DNA of 64,000 nt from Dyella halodurans (GCF_026283925.1 NZ_JAPDPF010000004.1:124001-188000); one strand, 5' to 3'. Positions 33,430-44,000 are shown, counted from the first letter of the stretch. The notes: a model not told the origin generated them from the letters alone. Translations and numbers: made by a program.

Positions 33430-35697
33430 TCAGCCCAGCTTGCGCGCTGCAGCGACGACGTCCGCCTCACCCGGCAACACCAGCAGCGCGGCGCCAGCGA
33501 GCGGCGTGTAGGTGTCCTCACCGACCACGCGCTGCAACGGCGTAGCGCCGCTGCCGCCTTCCACGATGGCCGTGATGACGCCCTCGCCCACGCCGGCGCT
33601 GCGTCGGCCTTCGTCCAGCACGATGATGCGCTTGGCCGACTTTGCCTGCTCGGCTATGAAGGCATTGTTCAACGGCGCCAGCCAGCGCAGGTCGACCACG
33701 CGCACCTGCCAACCCAGCTCGGCTTCGATGCTGCGCGCGGCGCGCAGCGCCATCGGCACGCCGTTGCCGAACGTGAACACCACCAGGTCATTGGCCTGTT
33801 CGTGATACACGCGACCTTCGCTCAGGGTCATGGCCTGACCCGGTGCGGGATAGTCGAACTGCCACTGGCCATCGCCGGCCTCGTACAGATCCTTGGTCAT
33901 GTACAACGCGATGGGTTCCAGGAACGCGCAGACGCGCCCGTCGACCTTGGCCAGGGCCATCATCGTGCGCAGCATGTTCGCGGCATCGTCGCCGCGGCTG
34001 GCACAACCCACCACCAGCCCGGGAATATCGCGCAAGGCGGCAATCGAGTTGTCGTTGTGGAAATGTCCGCCGAAGCCCTTCTGGTAGCCCAGGCTGGCCA
34101 CGCGCATCACGATCGGGTTGCGGTACTGGTCGTTGGAGAAGAACTGCAGCGACGCCGCCTCGCCGCGGATCTGGTCGCAGGCGTTGTGGAAATACGCCAG
34201 GTACTGGATCTCGGGAATCGGCAGCATGCCCATGTTGGCATAGCCCTGGGCGAGACCGAGAATGATCGTCTCGTCGAGCAAGGTGTTGAACACGCGGCTG
34301 TTCTTGAACGCCTTGTGCAAGCCCTTGGTGACGGTATACACGCCGCCCTTTTGCGCCACGTCCTCGCCGAACAACAGCGATTCCGGGTACTTCGCCATCA
34401 TGTCGTGCAGCGCCTGGCCGATCTGGATGGCCAGGTGACGGGGCGGCTGCTTCTCGGGAACTTTGTCATCACCGCCAAAGGCGGCGACGCGACGCTCCTG
34501 GTAATCCGTGCGCTCAGCCTCTGCCTTTACTTCGGCCGGTGTATACGGCGCCAGCGGCTTCATCACATCGGCCAACGAGGTCAGGCGCGGGCGACGATCG
34601 GCGTCTTCGGCCGCGGCGAAACAACGCTTGCGCGTGGCCTCGTACAAGGCGAGCAGCGATTCCTTCGTGTACAGGCCCGAAGAGAGTGCGATCTCGGCCG
34701 AACGCAGCAACGGATCGCTGGCTTCCACGGCGAACAATTCCTCGACGCTGCGCCATTCGATCTCGAAATCGGTGCCGGCGTGACCCATCACGCGTGTGGT
34801 CCTCAAATGCAGGAAGGTCGGGCGGCGCGTATGGCGGCAATGTTCGACCGCCTGTTGCACCTGGGCGTAGCCCTCGGCCAGATCGAGGCCATCGGCAAAG
34901 AAATAATCCAGATCGGCGCGATGGCGGAAGTTGTTCGCCACCCAGCCGGTCGGCGTCTTCACCGAGATCCCGATGCCGTTGTCCTCGCACACATACAGCA
35001 CCGGCGCGGGCAGTTTCTGATAGGCCGTCCACGCGGCAGCGTTGAACGCCGTCTGCGCGGTGGCGTGGTTGGACGACGCATCGCCGAACGAGCAGATCGC
35101 GATGCTGTCGTCGGGAATCGGCAGCTTGTGGCCGATGCGACGCGCCTGCTCGATGGCGATGGCGGTACCCAAGGCCTTGGGCAGATGCGACGCAATGGTC
35201 GAGGTCTGCGGCAGCACCCACAATGGCTTGCTGCCCCATACCTTGTGGCGACCGCCCGAAGCCGGGTCTTCCTTGCTCGCCGCGAACGACAGCGCGGAAT
35301 CCATCACTGGATCCATGCCGGGCAGCTTGCGAAAGCGCTCGGCCATGAAGCCGCCGGAGCGGTAATGCAGGAAGGCCGGATCGGTGTGGCGGGTCAGCCG
35401 CGCCACCATCGCATTGCCTTCATGGCCGCTGGAGCCGATCGTGTAGAACACCTTGTTTTGCACGCGCAGCACGCGCGCCATCAGGTCGAGGTGGCGGCTG
35501 ATCAGCTGCGATTCGAGCAACTCACGAAAGCCCTTCGCATCGAGCGCGCTGCCCGGCAACACCGGTGAATGATCGCCCTGCGGCGCATGCACGTCGCCCT
35601 GCCACAGCTGCACGAATTCGTTGAAATTCTGATCGACGATCTCGGCGCGGTTGAAACCCTTGTGGCGGGCCGAGATGGGGTACGGAATGGCGGTCAT
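33430..35697 (-). CDS. Fused alpha/beta E1 of a branched-chain-type 2-oxoacid dehydrogenase
   Basis: 755 residues. The first half (about 55-400) is an E1-alpha: FYTIGSSGHEG, HYRSGGFMAER, and the thiamine-diphosphate motif GDASSN at 205-210 with a later Asn in CEDNGIG. The second half (about 420-755) is an E1-beta: LFGEDVAQKGGVYTVTKGL, ETIILGLAQGYANMGMLPIPEIQY and WLAPLNN. E1 proteins normally split into two chains, so this is a natural fusion found in a subset of bacteria. It decarboxylates a 2-oxoacid (probably 2-oxoisovalerate type) for an E2. No E2 or E3 is in this window. Confidence 0.9.
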   Translation of the reverse strand: MTAIPYPISARHKGFNRAEIVDQNFNEFVQLWQGDVHAPQGDHSPVLPGSALDAKGFRELLESQLISRHLDLMARVLRVQNKVFYTIGSSGHEGNAMVARLTRHTDPAFLHYRSGGFMAERFRKLPGMDPVMDSALSFAASKEDPASGGRHKVWGSKPLWVLPQTSTIASHLPKALGTAIAIEQARRIGHKLPIPDDSIAICSFGDASSNHATAQTAFNAAAWTAYQKLPAPVLYVCEDNGIGISVKTPTGWVANNFRHRADLDYFFADGLDLAEGYAQVQQAVEHCRHTRRPTFLHLRTTRVMGHAGTDFEIEWRSVEELFAVEASDPLLRSAEIALSSGLYTKESLLALYEATRKRCFAAAEDADRRPRLTSLADVMKPLAPYTPAEVKAEAERTDYQERRVAAFGGDDKVPEKQPPRHLAIQIGQALHDMMAKYPESLLFGEDVAQKGGVYTVTKGLHKAFKNSRVFNTLLDETIILGLAQGYANMGMLPIPEIQYLAYFHNACDQIRGEAASLQFFSNDQYRNPIVMRVASLGYQKGFGGHFHNDNSIAALRDIPGLVVGCASRGDDAANMLRTMMALAKVDGRVCAFLEPIALYMTKDLYEAGDGQWQFDYPAPGQAMTLSEGRVYHEQANDLVVFTFGNGVPMALRAARSIEAELGWQVRVVDLRWLAPLNNAFIAEQAKSAKRIIVLDEGRRSAGVGEGVITAIVEGGSGATPLQRVVGEDTYTPLAGAALLVLPGEADVVAAARKLG

Positions 35698-35816
35698 GAT
35701 GGCAGCTTGTCTCGTTGACGATCAGCCGCGAAAGGCGGCAAGCGGGCAATTATCGGCTTGGGCGTGACGCACGCGCCAGTATGGGGCGCGGTGCGGTTCA
35801 GGCTCGAGCTTTTTGC

Positions 35817-35950
35817 ACCCTCTCCCCTCCGGGGAGAGGGTTGGGGTGAGGGGCCGACCTTGCGACCAAATCCATTCGAAGCGTGCTTTGTAGACACGTT
35901 ATCGCGAGCACCCGCCCCCTCACCTCAATCCTCTCCCCGAAGGGGAGAGG
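35817..35950. repeat. Repeat pair, family C (ccctctcccc type)
   Basis: Left unit 35817-35853 (caccctctcccctccgggg then agagggttggggtgagggg) and right unit 35915-35950 (ccccctcacctcaatcctct then ccccgaaggggagagg) are inverted to each other. Each contains a small stem (ctcccc-t-ccgggga). The right unit carries the stop of the nucleotidyltransferase gene. Confidence 0.75.
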
Positions 35951-36419
35951 AAGCGAGAGCGCGTAGCGCCATTGCGCGCTGGCGATCCTTATCGCGGCCA
36001 AAGCTTTCCAGGATGCGAATCTGGTCCTCCACCGAAGGCACCGGCACGGCCAGCCCATCGACGCCGGCCAGCGTGAGGCGCCCCGCACTCACGGGTTGCC
36101 AGCCAGACGCTCCACCGAGCTCCAGCCCACCCATGATTTCAACCGGCATGCCGGGAAAAGCAAAGCGCGCGAAATGCGAGCGAAAGCGCTCCGCCTCGGC
36201 GGGCGCGTGATGTTCATCGCGCAGTGAAGCCCATAGCGTCATCAGTCGTTCGGCGTCGTCGCGCGACACCAGTACATCGACATCGGCCACGCCCACCTCG
36301 GCGCCCACCAGCAGCGCAGCAGCGCTACCGATCAGGCACCAGGGATCGACGCAGTGCACGTACAGCTCGGGCACGATCCGGGCCAGCGTGCGGTAGAGCG
36401 CGGGCGATACATGACTCAT
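35925..36419 (-). CDS. Nucleotidyltransferase-fold protein
   Basis: 164 residues from the ATG at 36419, which overlaps the upstream GNAT stop (ATGA), so the two genes are coupled. The central motif GSAAALLVGAEVGVADVDVLV gives the Gly-Ser and Asp-x-Asp of the nucleotidyltransferase fold, like aminoglycoside-nucleotidyltransferase or MNT-type enzymes. Its last residues (ASSPLRGED) are encoded by the family C repeat, and the stop lies inside the repeat. That suggests the natural C-terminus was replaced or extended by a repeat insertion. Function unknown. Confidence 0.72.
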   Translation of the reverse strand: MSHVSPALYRTLARIVPELYVHCVDPWCLIGSAAALLVGAEVGVADVDVLVSRDDAERLMTLWASLRDEHHAPAEAERFRSHFARFAFPGMPVEIMGGLELGGASGWQPVSAGRLTLAGVDGLAVPVPSVEDQIRILESFGRDKDRQRAMALRALASSPLRGED

Positions 36420-36958
36420 GCGCGCCGACGCCGCCATTCGTCGCGCGTCTGGCCCCATAGCTCGACGGGCGCGTCCTCGAACGGCGGCGGCAGTTTGCCC
36501 GGGCCGCGCAGGCGCGAACCCAGTCGTTCCGCCACTTTCTGCGAAGGGACGTTGGCGGGATCGATGCAGTGGATGATGTCGGTCCAGCCGAGCTGGTCGA
36601 TGGCCCAGTCCATGCAGGCGCTGGCGCCTTCCAGCGCATAGCCCTTGCCCCAGGCATGCTGCGCCAGTCCCCAGCCCACTTCGGTACCCGGCCAACCTTC
36701 GGGTTGCCATGGCCCCATGCGGCCGATCCACTCACTGCTGCTTTTCTCGATCACCGAGAACATGCCAAAGCCCTGGATCTCCCAGGAGCCCACCATGGTG
36801 AGAAAGCCACGCCAGGCAGCGGCGCGCGGCTGCACGCCGCCGATGAAACGGGCCGATTCCAGGTTGGCCATATTGGCGGCCCAGGCATCGAAATCCTCGC
36901 GGCACGGGGGGCGCAACAGCAGGCGATCGGTTTCGATGCGGATGTCTTGCCAGCTCAT
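36416..36958 (-). CDS. GNAT-family N-acetyltransferase (RimJ/RimL type)
   Basis: 180 residues. Typical GNAT start IETDRLLLRPPCREDFDAWA, then the acetyl-CoA site around EVGWGLAQHAWGKGYALEGA (about 93-112), then HCIDPANVPSQKVAERLGSR. It acetylates an amino group on a small molecule or protein N-terminus. Translationally coupled to the nucleotidyltransferase-fold gene; the two could modify the same small molecule, though this is only inference. Confidence 0.9.
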   Translation of the reverse strand: MSWQDIRIETDRLLLRPPCREDFDAWAANMANLESARFIGGVQPRAAAWRGFLTMVGSWEIQGFGMFSVIEKSSSEWIGRMGPWQPEGWPGTEVGWGLAQHAWGKGYALEGASACMDWAIDQLGWTDIIHCIDPANVPSQKVAERLGSRLRGPGKLPPPFEDAPVELWGQTRDEWRRRRA

Positions 36959-37010
36959 TCCCGAAAACCTCCCATTAAAACCAAGGAACCTCGAAAAACC
37001 GCGTCTTTTC

Positions 37011-37121
37011 CGTCATTCCCGCGCAAGCGGGAGGTGCCTTACAACAGCGAAGCTGGTCATCCAGTGCCTCTGCGTTCGACGGGCTGAAAGTCGCTGGATT
37101 CCCGCTTGCGCGGGAATGACG
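37011..37121. repeat. REP-like repeat pair, family A variant
   Basis: Left unit 37011-37032 (gtcattcccgcgcaagcggg) and right unit 37094-37121 (ctggattcccgcttgcgcgg then gaatgacg) are inverted. Same design as the 16.4 and 32.6 kb copies with a diverged stem. Confidence 0.75.
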
Positions 37122-37176
37122 AGTTTTTCCAAGTTTCCACCCGGGATGCGGGTTTGTGCGATGGGCCGAGCATTAC

Positions 37177-38346
37177 TTAGAACGCGTTGATACCCGTCAA
37201 CTCACGGCCCACCACCAGCTGATGCACGGTTTCGGTGCCCTCGTAGGTGATCACCGACTCAAGGTTCAGCGCATGACGGATCGCCACGTGCTCGGTGGTG
37301 ATGCCGGCGCCGCCGAGGATGTCGCGGCATTCGCGCGCGATGTCGATGGCCATGCGGCAGTTGTTCCACTTGGCCAGCGAGACCTGGGTGGGCTGCATGT
37401 TGCCGGCGTCCTTGAGGCGGCCAAGCTGCAGCGAGAGCAGCTGCGCCATGGTGATGCGGCGGGCCATCTCGGCCAGCTTCAGCTGCACGGCCTGGTTGGA
37501 GGCCAGCGGACGGCCGAAGAGGATGCGCTCCTGCGAGTAGTCCAGCACTTCCTTCAGGCAGGCCTGGGCGGCGCCGATCGGGCCCCAGGTGATGCCATAG
37601 CGCGCCTGGGTGAGGCAGCCGAGCGGACCCTTGAGGCCCTTCACGTTCGGGAGGCGGTTGGCTTCCGGCACGCGCACGTTGTCGAAGAACAGCGCGCTGG
37701 TCACCGAGGCGCGCAGGCTCATCTTCTTGTGCACTTCCTGCGCGGTGAAGCCCTTGGTATCGGTGGGCACGATGAAGCCCTGGATGCCGTCTTCGGTCTG
37801 CGCCCACACGATGGCGATGTGCGCCACGTTGCCATTGGTGATCCACATCTTGGCGCCATTGATGACCCAGTCGCCGCCATCTTTCTTGGCATGGGTCTTC
37901 ATGTTGGCCGGGTCCGAACCACCGTGCGGCTCGGTGAGGCCAAAGCAGCCGATCACTTCGCCGGCCGCCATCTTCGGCAGATAGTGCTGCTTCTGCTCTT
38001 CGGTGCCGTAGGCGTAGATCGGGTACATGCACAGCGAGCTCTGCACCGAGGCGAAGCTGCGCAGGCCGGAATCACCGCGCTCCAGCTCCTGGCAGATCAG
38101 GCCGTAGCTGACGCCGTTCATGCCGGCGCAACCGTACTTTTCGGGCAGCGTGGCGCCCAGCAGGCCCAGGCTGGCGATCTCGGGGATCAGTTCCTTGGGG
38201 AAACGGCCCTGGTCGAAGCAATCGCCAATGATCGGCAACACTCTCTCGTCGACGAAACGGCCCACGGTGTCCTGAACCATGCGCTCCTCATCGGAGAGCA
38301 GCGAGCGGACGTCGTAGAGATCGAGGGGATTCAGGCGAGCGGACAT
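37177..38346 (-). CDS. gcdH: Glutaryl-CoA dehydrogenase (acyl-CoA dehydrogenase family)
   Basis: 389 residues from the ATG at 38346. It shares diagnostic segments with human GCDH: SVQSSL.M.PIYAYG(T/S)EEQ, GCFGLTEPHGGSDP, and the C-terminal TYEGTETVHQL carrying the catalytic Glu at about 369. Arg96 (LRSFASV) matches the glutaryl-carboxylate-binding Arg. FAD enzyme of lysine and tryptophan breakdown, converting glutaryl-CoA to crotonyl-CoA and CO2, and passing electrons to ETF. Monocistronic by spacing. Confidence 0.93.
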   Translation of the reverse strand: MSARLNPLDLYDVRSLLSDEERMVQDTVGRFVDERVLPIIGDCFDQGRFPKELIPEIASLGLLGATLPEKYGCAGMNGVSYGLICQELERGDSGLRSFASVQSSLCMYPIYAYGTEEQKQHYLPKMAAGEVIGCFGLTEPHGGSDPANMKTHAKKDGGDWVINGAKMWITNGNVAHIAIVWAQTEDGIQGFIVPTDTKGFTAQEVHKKMSLRASVTSALFFDNVRVPEANRLPNVKGLKGPLGCLTQARYGITWGPIGAAQACLKEVLDYSQERILFGRPLASNQAVQLKLAEMARRITMAQLLSLQLGRLKDAGNMQPTQVSLAKWNNCRMAIDIARECRDILGGAGITTEHVAIRHALNLESVITYEGTETVHQLVVGRELTGINAF

Positions 38347-38574
38347 GCTTCGGTTCCGTAATCGGGAGGGGCAAACCGCCATTCTAGCGATCCTGACCCG
38401 CCCGGTCATGGCGAGGTGCAGCAGGCCGGGGTAGGCGGCCGGGGGCGGCTATGGGACCATGCGCGCCTTCTCGTCGTCCCAGCGCAGGCTGGGACTTGGC
38501 GTCTCCATTCGTGCGGTCAAGGCACGAGATCCCTGCTTTTGCACCGATAACGAGCCTCCTCAGCCGGAATCCCC

Positions 38575-39450
38575 ATGTTCAAAGGTGTAATGCTCGGTTT
38601 CGCCTGCTACGCCGCCTATGCGATCAGCGACGCCTTCGTGAAATCCCTGCACGGCAGCCTGCCGGCCTACGAGGCGGTGTTCTTCGGCGCCGTGCTGATG
38701 CTCAGCGCCCTGCCCTTCATCCGCAAGCCGGAGGATCGCTATCTCGACGTCTTCCACGCGCGCAAGCCGCGGCTGTGGTGGATCCGCGCGATTACCGGCG
38801 CCATCTGCAATATCACGTCGGTGATCGCGTTCACCGCGCTGCCGATGGCCGAGGCGTTCGCGTTGATCTTCCTGCTGCCGATCTTCGTCACCCTGCTCTC
38901 GGTGATTTTCCTGAAGGAACACGTCGGCTGGCGGCGCTGGTCCGCGGTCATCGTGGGCTTTATCGGCGTGCTGGTGGTGTTGCGGCCGGGCTTCCGCGTG
39001 CTGGGGCCGGGCCATCTCGCCGCGATGACCTGCGGCCTTTCAGGCGCCGTCTCGGTGGTCGCCTTGCGCATGGCGGGCCCGCACGAGAAACGCATCAGCC
39101 TGTACGGCGCCGGTGTGATCGGCCCCCTGGTCAGCGGCGGCGTGCTGATGTTGCCGGCCTTTGTCTGGCCAGACCTGCACCAATGGTCGCTGCTTGCCGG
39201 CTACGGCCTGCTGGCCGGCCTGGCCGGCGTGCTGCTGATGCTGGCGACCCATCACGCGCCGGCCAACCGCGTGGCGCCCGCCCAGTACAGCCAGATGCTG
39301 TGGGCGATCGGCTTCGGCTACTGGCTGTTTGGCGATCATTTGGACTGGCCGATGCTGATCGGCATTGCACTCATCCTCGGTTCGGGTTTGTTCACCCTGG
39401 TGCGCGAGGAACAAGTCACCTCATGGTGGCGACGCACCAAGATGGTGTGA
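38575..39450 (+). CDS. EamA/DMT-family transporter
   Basis: 291 residues with about ten transmembrane helices in two EamA repeats (about 5-138 and 148-278). Features: first helix YAAYAISDAFVKSL, the early loop PFIRKPEDRYLDV, and the second repeat GPGHLAAMTCGLSGAVSVVALRM. DMT carriers export or import metabolites such as amino acids; substrate unknown. Starts 228 bp from the divergent gcdH gene. Confidence 0.9.
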   Translation: MFKGVMLGFACYAAYAISDAFVKSLHGSLPAYEAVFFGAVLMLSALPFIRKPEDRYLDVFHARKPRLWWIRAITGAICNITSVIAFTALPMAEAFALIFLLPIFVTLLSVIFLKEHVGWRRWSAVIVGFIGVLVVLRPGFRVLGPGHLAAMTCGLSGAVSVVALRMAGPHEKRISLYGAGVIGPLVSGGVLMLPAFVWPDLHQWSLLAGYGLLAGLAGVLLMLATHHAPANRVAPAQYSQMLWAIGFGYWLFGDHLDWPMLIGIALILGSGLFTLVREEQVTSWWRRTKMV

Positions 39451-39792
39451 GCGGTCGTAGCCACGCCAGCGCTTCTCCCCGCCCGACGCCATCGGCCGGG
39501 CTCGCCTCAGGCGCTAGCCGCCGATGATCACCAATCCGTGACGACGGCTATGCCATCAGTCATGCGTGGCAGCGATATCAAGCACCTACGACTGAAACCC
39601 GGGCGGCGCGCCCTTGGCAGGCGAGAAGATGACGCCGTCCGCGGTCAACCGCAGGGGCAACGAGTCGTTGAAATTGTCACGACAGCTTTTTGCTGTCGGC
39701 AAGCCACGTCATTTGAGTCGGCAACGCTTCGAATGATGGATGTGTGCTTGCTTGCCTTGTGAAGCTTGCAATGACCCGCTGGGAGATGGCGT
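39451..39792. other. Intergenic stretch upstream of the MdtABC-type operon
   Basis: No gene. It contains a short perfect hairpin cgacagc-ttttt-gctgtcg (39680-39698) about 95 bp before the adaptor ATG, which may be an operator or part of a leader. The ggagatggcgt before the ATG is the Shine-Dalgarno. Confidence 0.45.
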
Positions 39793-41043
39793 ATGAGTGC
39801 CGACACGTCGACAACAACCGGACACGTGCGCAAACGTCGGGGCTGGTTGATCGCCGCCATCATCGTCATCGTCCTGATCGTGCTGATGGTGGTGCATATC
39901 CTGACCGGCGCCAAAACCAAGCCCGGCAATCCACCGCAAGTCGTCAGCGTCGCCACCGTATCGCTGGGTGACATGCCGGTCATCCTCAATGCGCTGGGCA
40001 CGGTCACGCCGGTCGCCACCATCAACGTGCTGCCGCAATTGAGCGGCTACCTTACCGCCGTCGGTTACCAGGAAGGCCAGGACGTGAGCAAGGGGCAGTT
40101 CCTCGCCCAGATCGACCCGCGCCAGTTCGAGATCAACAAGCAGCAGGCGGAAGCCCAACTGGCCAAGGATATGGCGAGCCTGGCCCAGTCACGCTCCGAC
40201 CTGGCGCGCTACACCCAGTTGCACGAGCAGCATTCGATTGCCGAGCAGACCTATACCGGCCAGCAGTTCCTGGTGCAGCAGAACGAAGCAGCGGTGAAGG
40301 TCGACAAGGCCAACATCGCGCAGGCCGAACTCAATATCGAGTATTGCCACATCACCGCGCCGGTGGCCGGGCGCGTTGGCCTGCGCCTGGTCGATCCCGG
40401 CAACTTCGTCACCCAGTCGAGCTCGCCGGGCATCGTGACCATCACCACCATGAAGCCGACCACGGTGCAATTCACGGTGCCGCAGAATTCCCTGAACCAG
40501 GTGCTGCAGCGCGTGAATGCCGGCGCCAAGCTGCCGGTGACGGTCTACAACAGCAACAACACCAAGCAACTGGGCACCGGCACGCTGTTCGCGCTGAGCA
40601 ACCAGATGGCGACCAGCACCGGCACGGTGACCTTGCGCGCCACCTTCCCCAACGACGACGAAGTGTTGTTCCCCAACGAGTTCGTCAACACGCAGCTGCT
40701 GGTCGACACCATGCACAACGCGGTGCTGGTGCCCACGCCAGCGGTGCTCAGCGGTGCGCCGGGTGATTTCGTCTACCTGGTGAATGCCGACCAGAGCGTC
40801 TCCGTGCACAAGGTGACGCTGGGGCCCAGCGATGGCCGGCATACGGCGATCCTGGCGGGACTCGCGGCGGGCCAGCAGGTCGTGACCGATGGCACCGACC
40901 GCCTGAGCGACGGCGCCAAGATCAAGATCGCCGCGGCGAAGCCGACTGCCGCGGGTGCTGCCCCGGCAGCGGCGTCATCCGCGGGACCTGCCCAGCACGA
41001 CAGCGGCAAGCGAGCGCACGGCGCCAACTCAGCGTCGTCGTGA
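39793..41043 (+). CDS. MdtA-like RND efflux periplasmic adaptor
   Basis: 416 residues. One N-terminal transmembrane segment (about 15-37) anchors it; then a lipoyl half (NVLPQLSGYLTAVGYQEGQDVSKGQFLAQIDP), a coiled-coil hairpin (about 110-185), the second lipoyl half (CHITAPVAGRVGLRLVDPGNFV), beta-barrel and membrane-proximal domains, and an Ala/Gly/Pro-rich tail (about 380-416). First gene of a four-gene operon with two RND pumps and an outer-membrane factor. The unusual anchoring by a helix rather than a lipid is common among MdtA proteins. Confidence 0.94.
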   Translation: MSADTSTTTGHVRKRRGWLIAAIIVIVLIVLMVVHILTGAKTKPGNPPQVVSVATVSLGDMPVILNALGTVTPVATINVLPQLSGYLTAVGYQEGQDVSKGQFLAQIDPRQFEINKQQAEAQLAKDMASLAQSRSDLARYTQLHEQHSIAEQTYTGQQFLVQQNEAAVKVDKANIAQAELNIEYCHITAPVAGRVGLRLVDPGNFVTQSSSPGIVTITTMKPTTVQFTVPQNSLNQVLQRVNAGAKLPVTVYNSNNTKQLGTGTLFALSNQMATSTGTVTLRATFPNDDEVLFPNEFVNTQLLVDTMHNAVLVPTPAVLSGAPGDFVYLVNADQSVSVHKVTLGPSDGRHTAILAGLAAGQQVVTDGTDRLSDGAKIKIAAAKPTAAGAAPAAASSAGPAQHDSGKRAHGANSASS

Positions 41044-41062
41044 TCGTCGGACCGGCCATCCC

Positions 41063-44000
41063 ATGAATATTTCCCGCCTGTTCATCCTCAGGCCGGTGGC
41101 GACCTCGCTGCTGATGATCGCCCTGGTGCTGGTGGGCCTGGTCGCGGTGCGCTTCCTGCCGGTGTCCTCCCTGCCCGACGTCGACTACCCGACGATCCAG
41201 GTGCAAACCTTTTATCCCGGCGCCAGCCCGACGGTGATGGCGACCACGGTGACGGCGCCGCTCGAGGTGCAGCTGGGCCAGATCCCCGGCCTGCAGCAGA
41301 TGACCTCGAACAGCTCGGCGGGCGCGTCGGTGATCACCTTGCAGTTCGACCTGTCGCTCAACCTCGACGTGGCCGAGCAGAACGTGCAGGAGGCGATCAA
41401 CGCCGCCAACAGCCTGCTGCCCTCGGGCCTGCCGGCGCCGCCGACCTATGCCAAGGTCAATCCGGCCGACCAGCCTATTCTCACGCTGGCGATCACGTCG
41501 AATTCGATGTCGCTGACGCAGCTGCAGGACGTCGCCAGCAACCGGCTGGGCGCGAAGATTTCCGAAGTCTCGGGCGTCGGCCTGGTCACCCCGGCCGGCG
41601 GCAATGTTCCTGCCGTGCGGGTGGAGGCCGACCCCAGGAAGCTGGCCGCGTACGGACTCAATATCGACGACCTGCGTTCGTTGATCGCGAACACCAATGT
41701 CAGCCAGCCCAAGGGCAATTTCGATGGCCCGTACCTGAACTACACCATCAACGGCAACGACCAGATCCAGGATCCGGAGGACTATCTCAACACGGTGGTC
41801 GCCTACCAGAACGGCGCCCCTGTGTTCCTGCGCGACGTGGGCCGCGTCACCAACGCGCCGCAGAATACCGAGCAAGGCGCCTGGTTCAACACCACCCAGG
41901 CCATCGTGCTGAACGTGCAGCGCCAGCCGGGGGCGAACGTGATCGCCACGGTCAACAAGATCATGCAGGAGCTGCCGGCGCTGGAATCCACCTTGCCGGC
42001 GGGGATGAAGGTGCAGGTCGTGGCCGACGGCACCGGCGTGATCCGTGCTTCGGTCAGCGACGCGGCGTTCGAGCTGGTACTGGCCATCGTGCTGGTGGTG
42101 CTGGTGATCTTCGTGTTCCTGCGCAATGTGCCGGCCACCTTCATTCCCAGCATCTCGGTGCCGGTGTCGCTGATCGGCACGCTGGCCTTGATGTATGAGC
42201 TGAACTACTCGATCGACAACCTCTCGCTGATGGCGCTGATCATCGCCACCGGCTTCGTCGTCGACGACTCGATCGTGATGATCGAGAACATCGTGCGCTA
42301 TCTGGAGGAAGGTCGCACGCCGCTGGAGGCCGCGCTGGAAGGCGCCGGGCAGATCGGCTTCACCATTCTCTCGCTGACCGTGTCGCTGATTGCCGTGCTG
42401 ATCCCGCTGTTGTTCATGGGTGGCGTGATCGGACGCCTGTTCAGCGAGTTCGCGGTGACCCTGGCGGTCACCATCGTGCTGTCCGGCATCGTCTCGCTGA
42501 CCCTGGTGCCGATGCTGTGCGCGCGCCTGTTGCGGGCGCAGGCCCAGCGTCACCCCAGCCGCTTCGAGCGCGTCAGCGAGGGCTTGTTCAACAAGACCCT
42601 GGATGCCTACAAGCGCGGCCTCAGCTTCGTCATGGCACGGCAGACGCTGACCTTGATCGTCTTCGTCGCCACCCTGGTGTTGACCGTCATCCTGTACGTG
42701 GTGATCCCCAAGGGCCTGTTCCCGGTGCAGGATGTGGGCGTGATCCAGGGCATCAGCATCGCCGACAACTCGGTGTCCTACAGCGCGATGGTGAACCGGC
42801 AGCAGGCCTTGGCGGAAGCAATTCTGAAGGATCAGGACGTGACTGGACTCACGTCGTACGTCGGTATCGACGGCACCAATACCACGCTCAACAACGGCCG
42901 CTTCCTGATCAACCTGAAGGCCATCGACGACCGCTCGTCGACCGCGGCCGAGATTGCCCGGCGCATCCAGGGCGAGGTGGCGAACATACCGGGCATCAAG
43001 CTGTACCTGCAGCCGGAACAGGATCTCACCCTCGACACCACGGTGTCGCCGAACCAGTACCAGTTCGTGCTGCGCGGGCCGAGCCAGCAGGCCTTCATGC
43101 AATACGTGCCCGAGCTGATCACGCGCATGAAGAACATCAAGTCGATCACCGACGTCACCAGCGACCTCAACAACGATGGCCTCAGCGTGGACGTCGAGGT
43201 CAACCGCCAATTGGCGGCGCGCTTTGGCATTACCGCGGCGACGATCGACAACGCGCTGTACGACGCGCTGGGCCAGCGCATCGTGTCGACCATCTTCAAC
43301 CAGTCCAGCCAGTACCGCGTGATCCTGGTGGCCAAGCCCGAAAGCATGCCGACGGTGGAGTCGCTGGGCGACCTGTACCTCCCTAGCCAGACCAGCAGCA
43401 CCGGCCAGGTGCCGCTCAAGGGCATCGCCACCATCAAGATCACCAAGTCGCCGCTGGTGCTCAGTCACCTGGCGCAGTTTCCGTCGGTGACCATTTCGTT
43501 CAACCTGGCCAAGGATGCCTCGCTGAGCAAGGCGGTCGAGGAGGTCAACCAGGCCGAGAAGGCGGTGAACCTGCCCTCGTCGATCACCTCGTCGTTCCAG
43601 GGTGCAGCGCAGGCCTTCCAGGATTCGCTCTCAAGCGAGGTCTATCTGCTGATCGCCGCCCTGGTCGCCGTCTACATTGTGCTTGGCGTGCTGTACGAGA
43701 GCTTCATCCATCCGCTGACCATTCTCTCGACCCTGCCTTCGGCCGGTATCGGCGCGCTGTTGGCCTTGATGATCGCGGGCAGCGACCTGGACGTGATCGG
43801 CATCATCGGCATCGTGCTGTTGATCGGAATCGTCAAGAAGAACGCGATCATGATCGTGGACTTCGCGCTCGAGGCCGAGCGCGACCACGGCAAGCCGCCG
43901 GAGGAAGCGATCTTCGAGGCCTCGCTGCTGCGCTTCCGCCCGATCCTGATGACCACGCTGGCGGCCATGCTGGGCGCACTGCCGATGCTGCTGGGCACCG

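Noticed and set aside
40922..43468. An 848-residue minus-strand frame opposite the RND operon
   Set aside because: Compositional shadow rich in His, Asp and Arg; the plus-strand RND genes explain the region.
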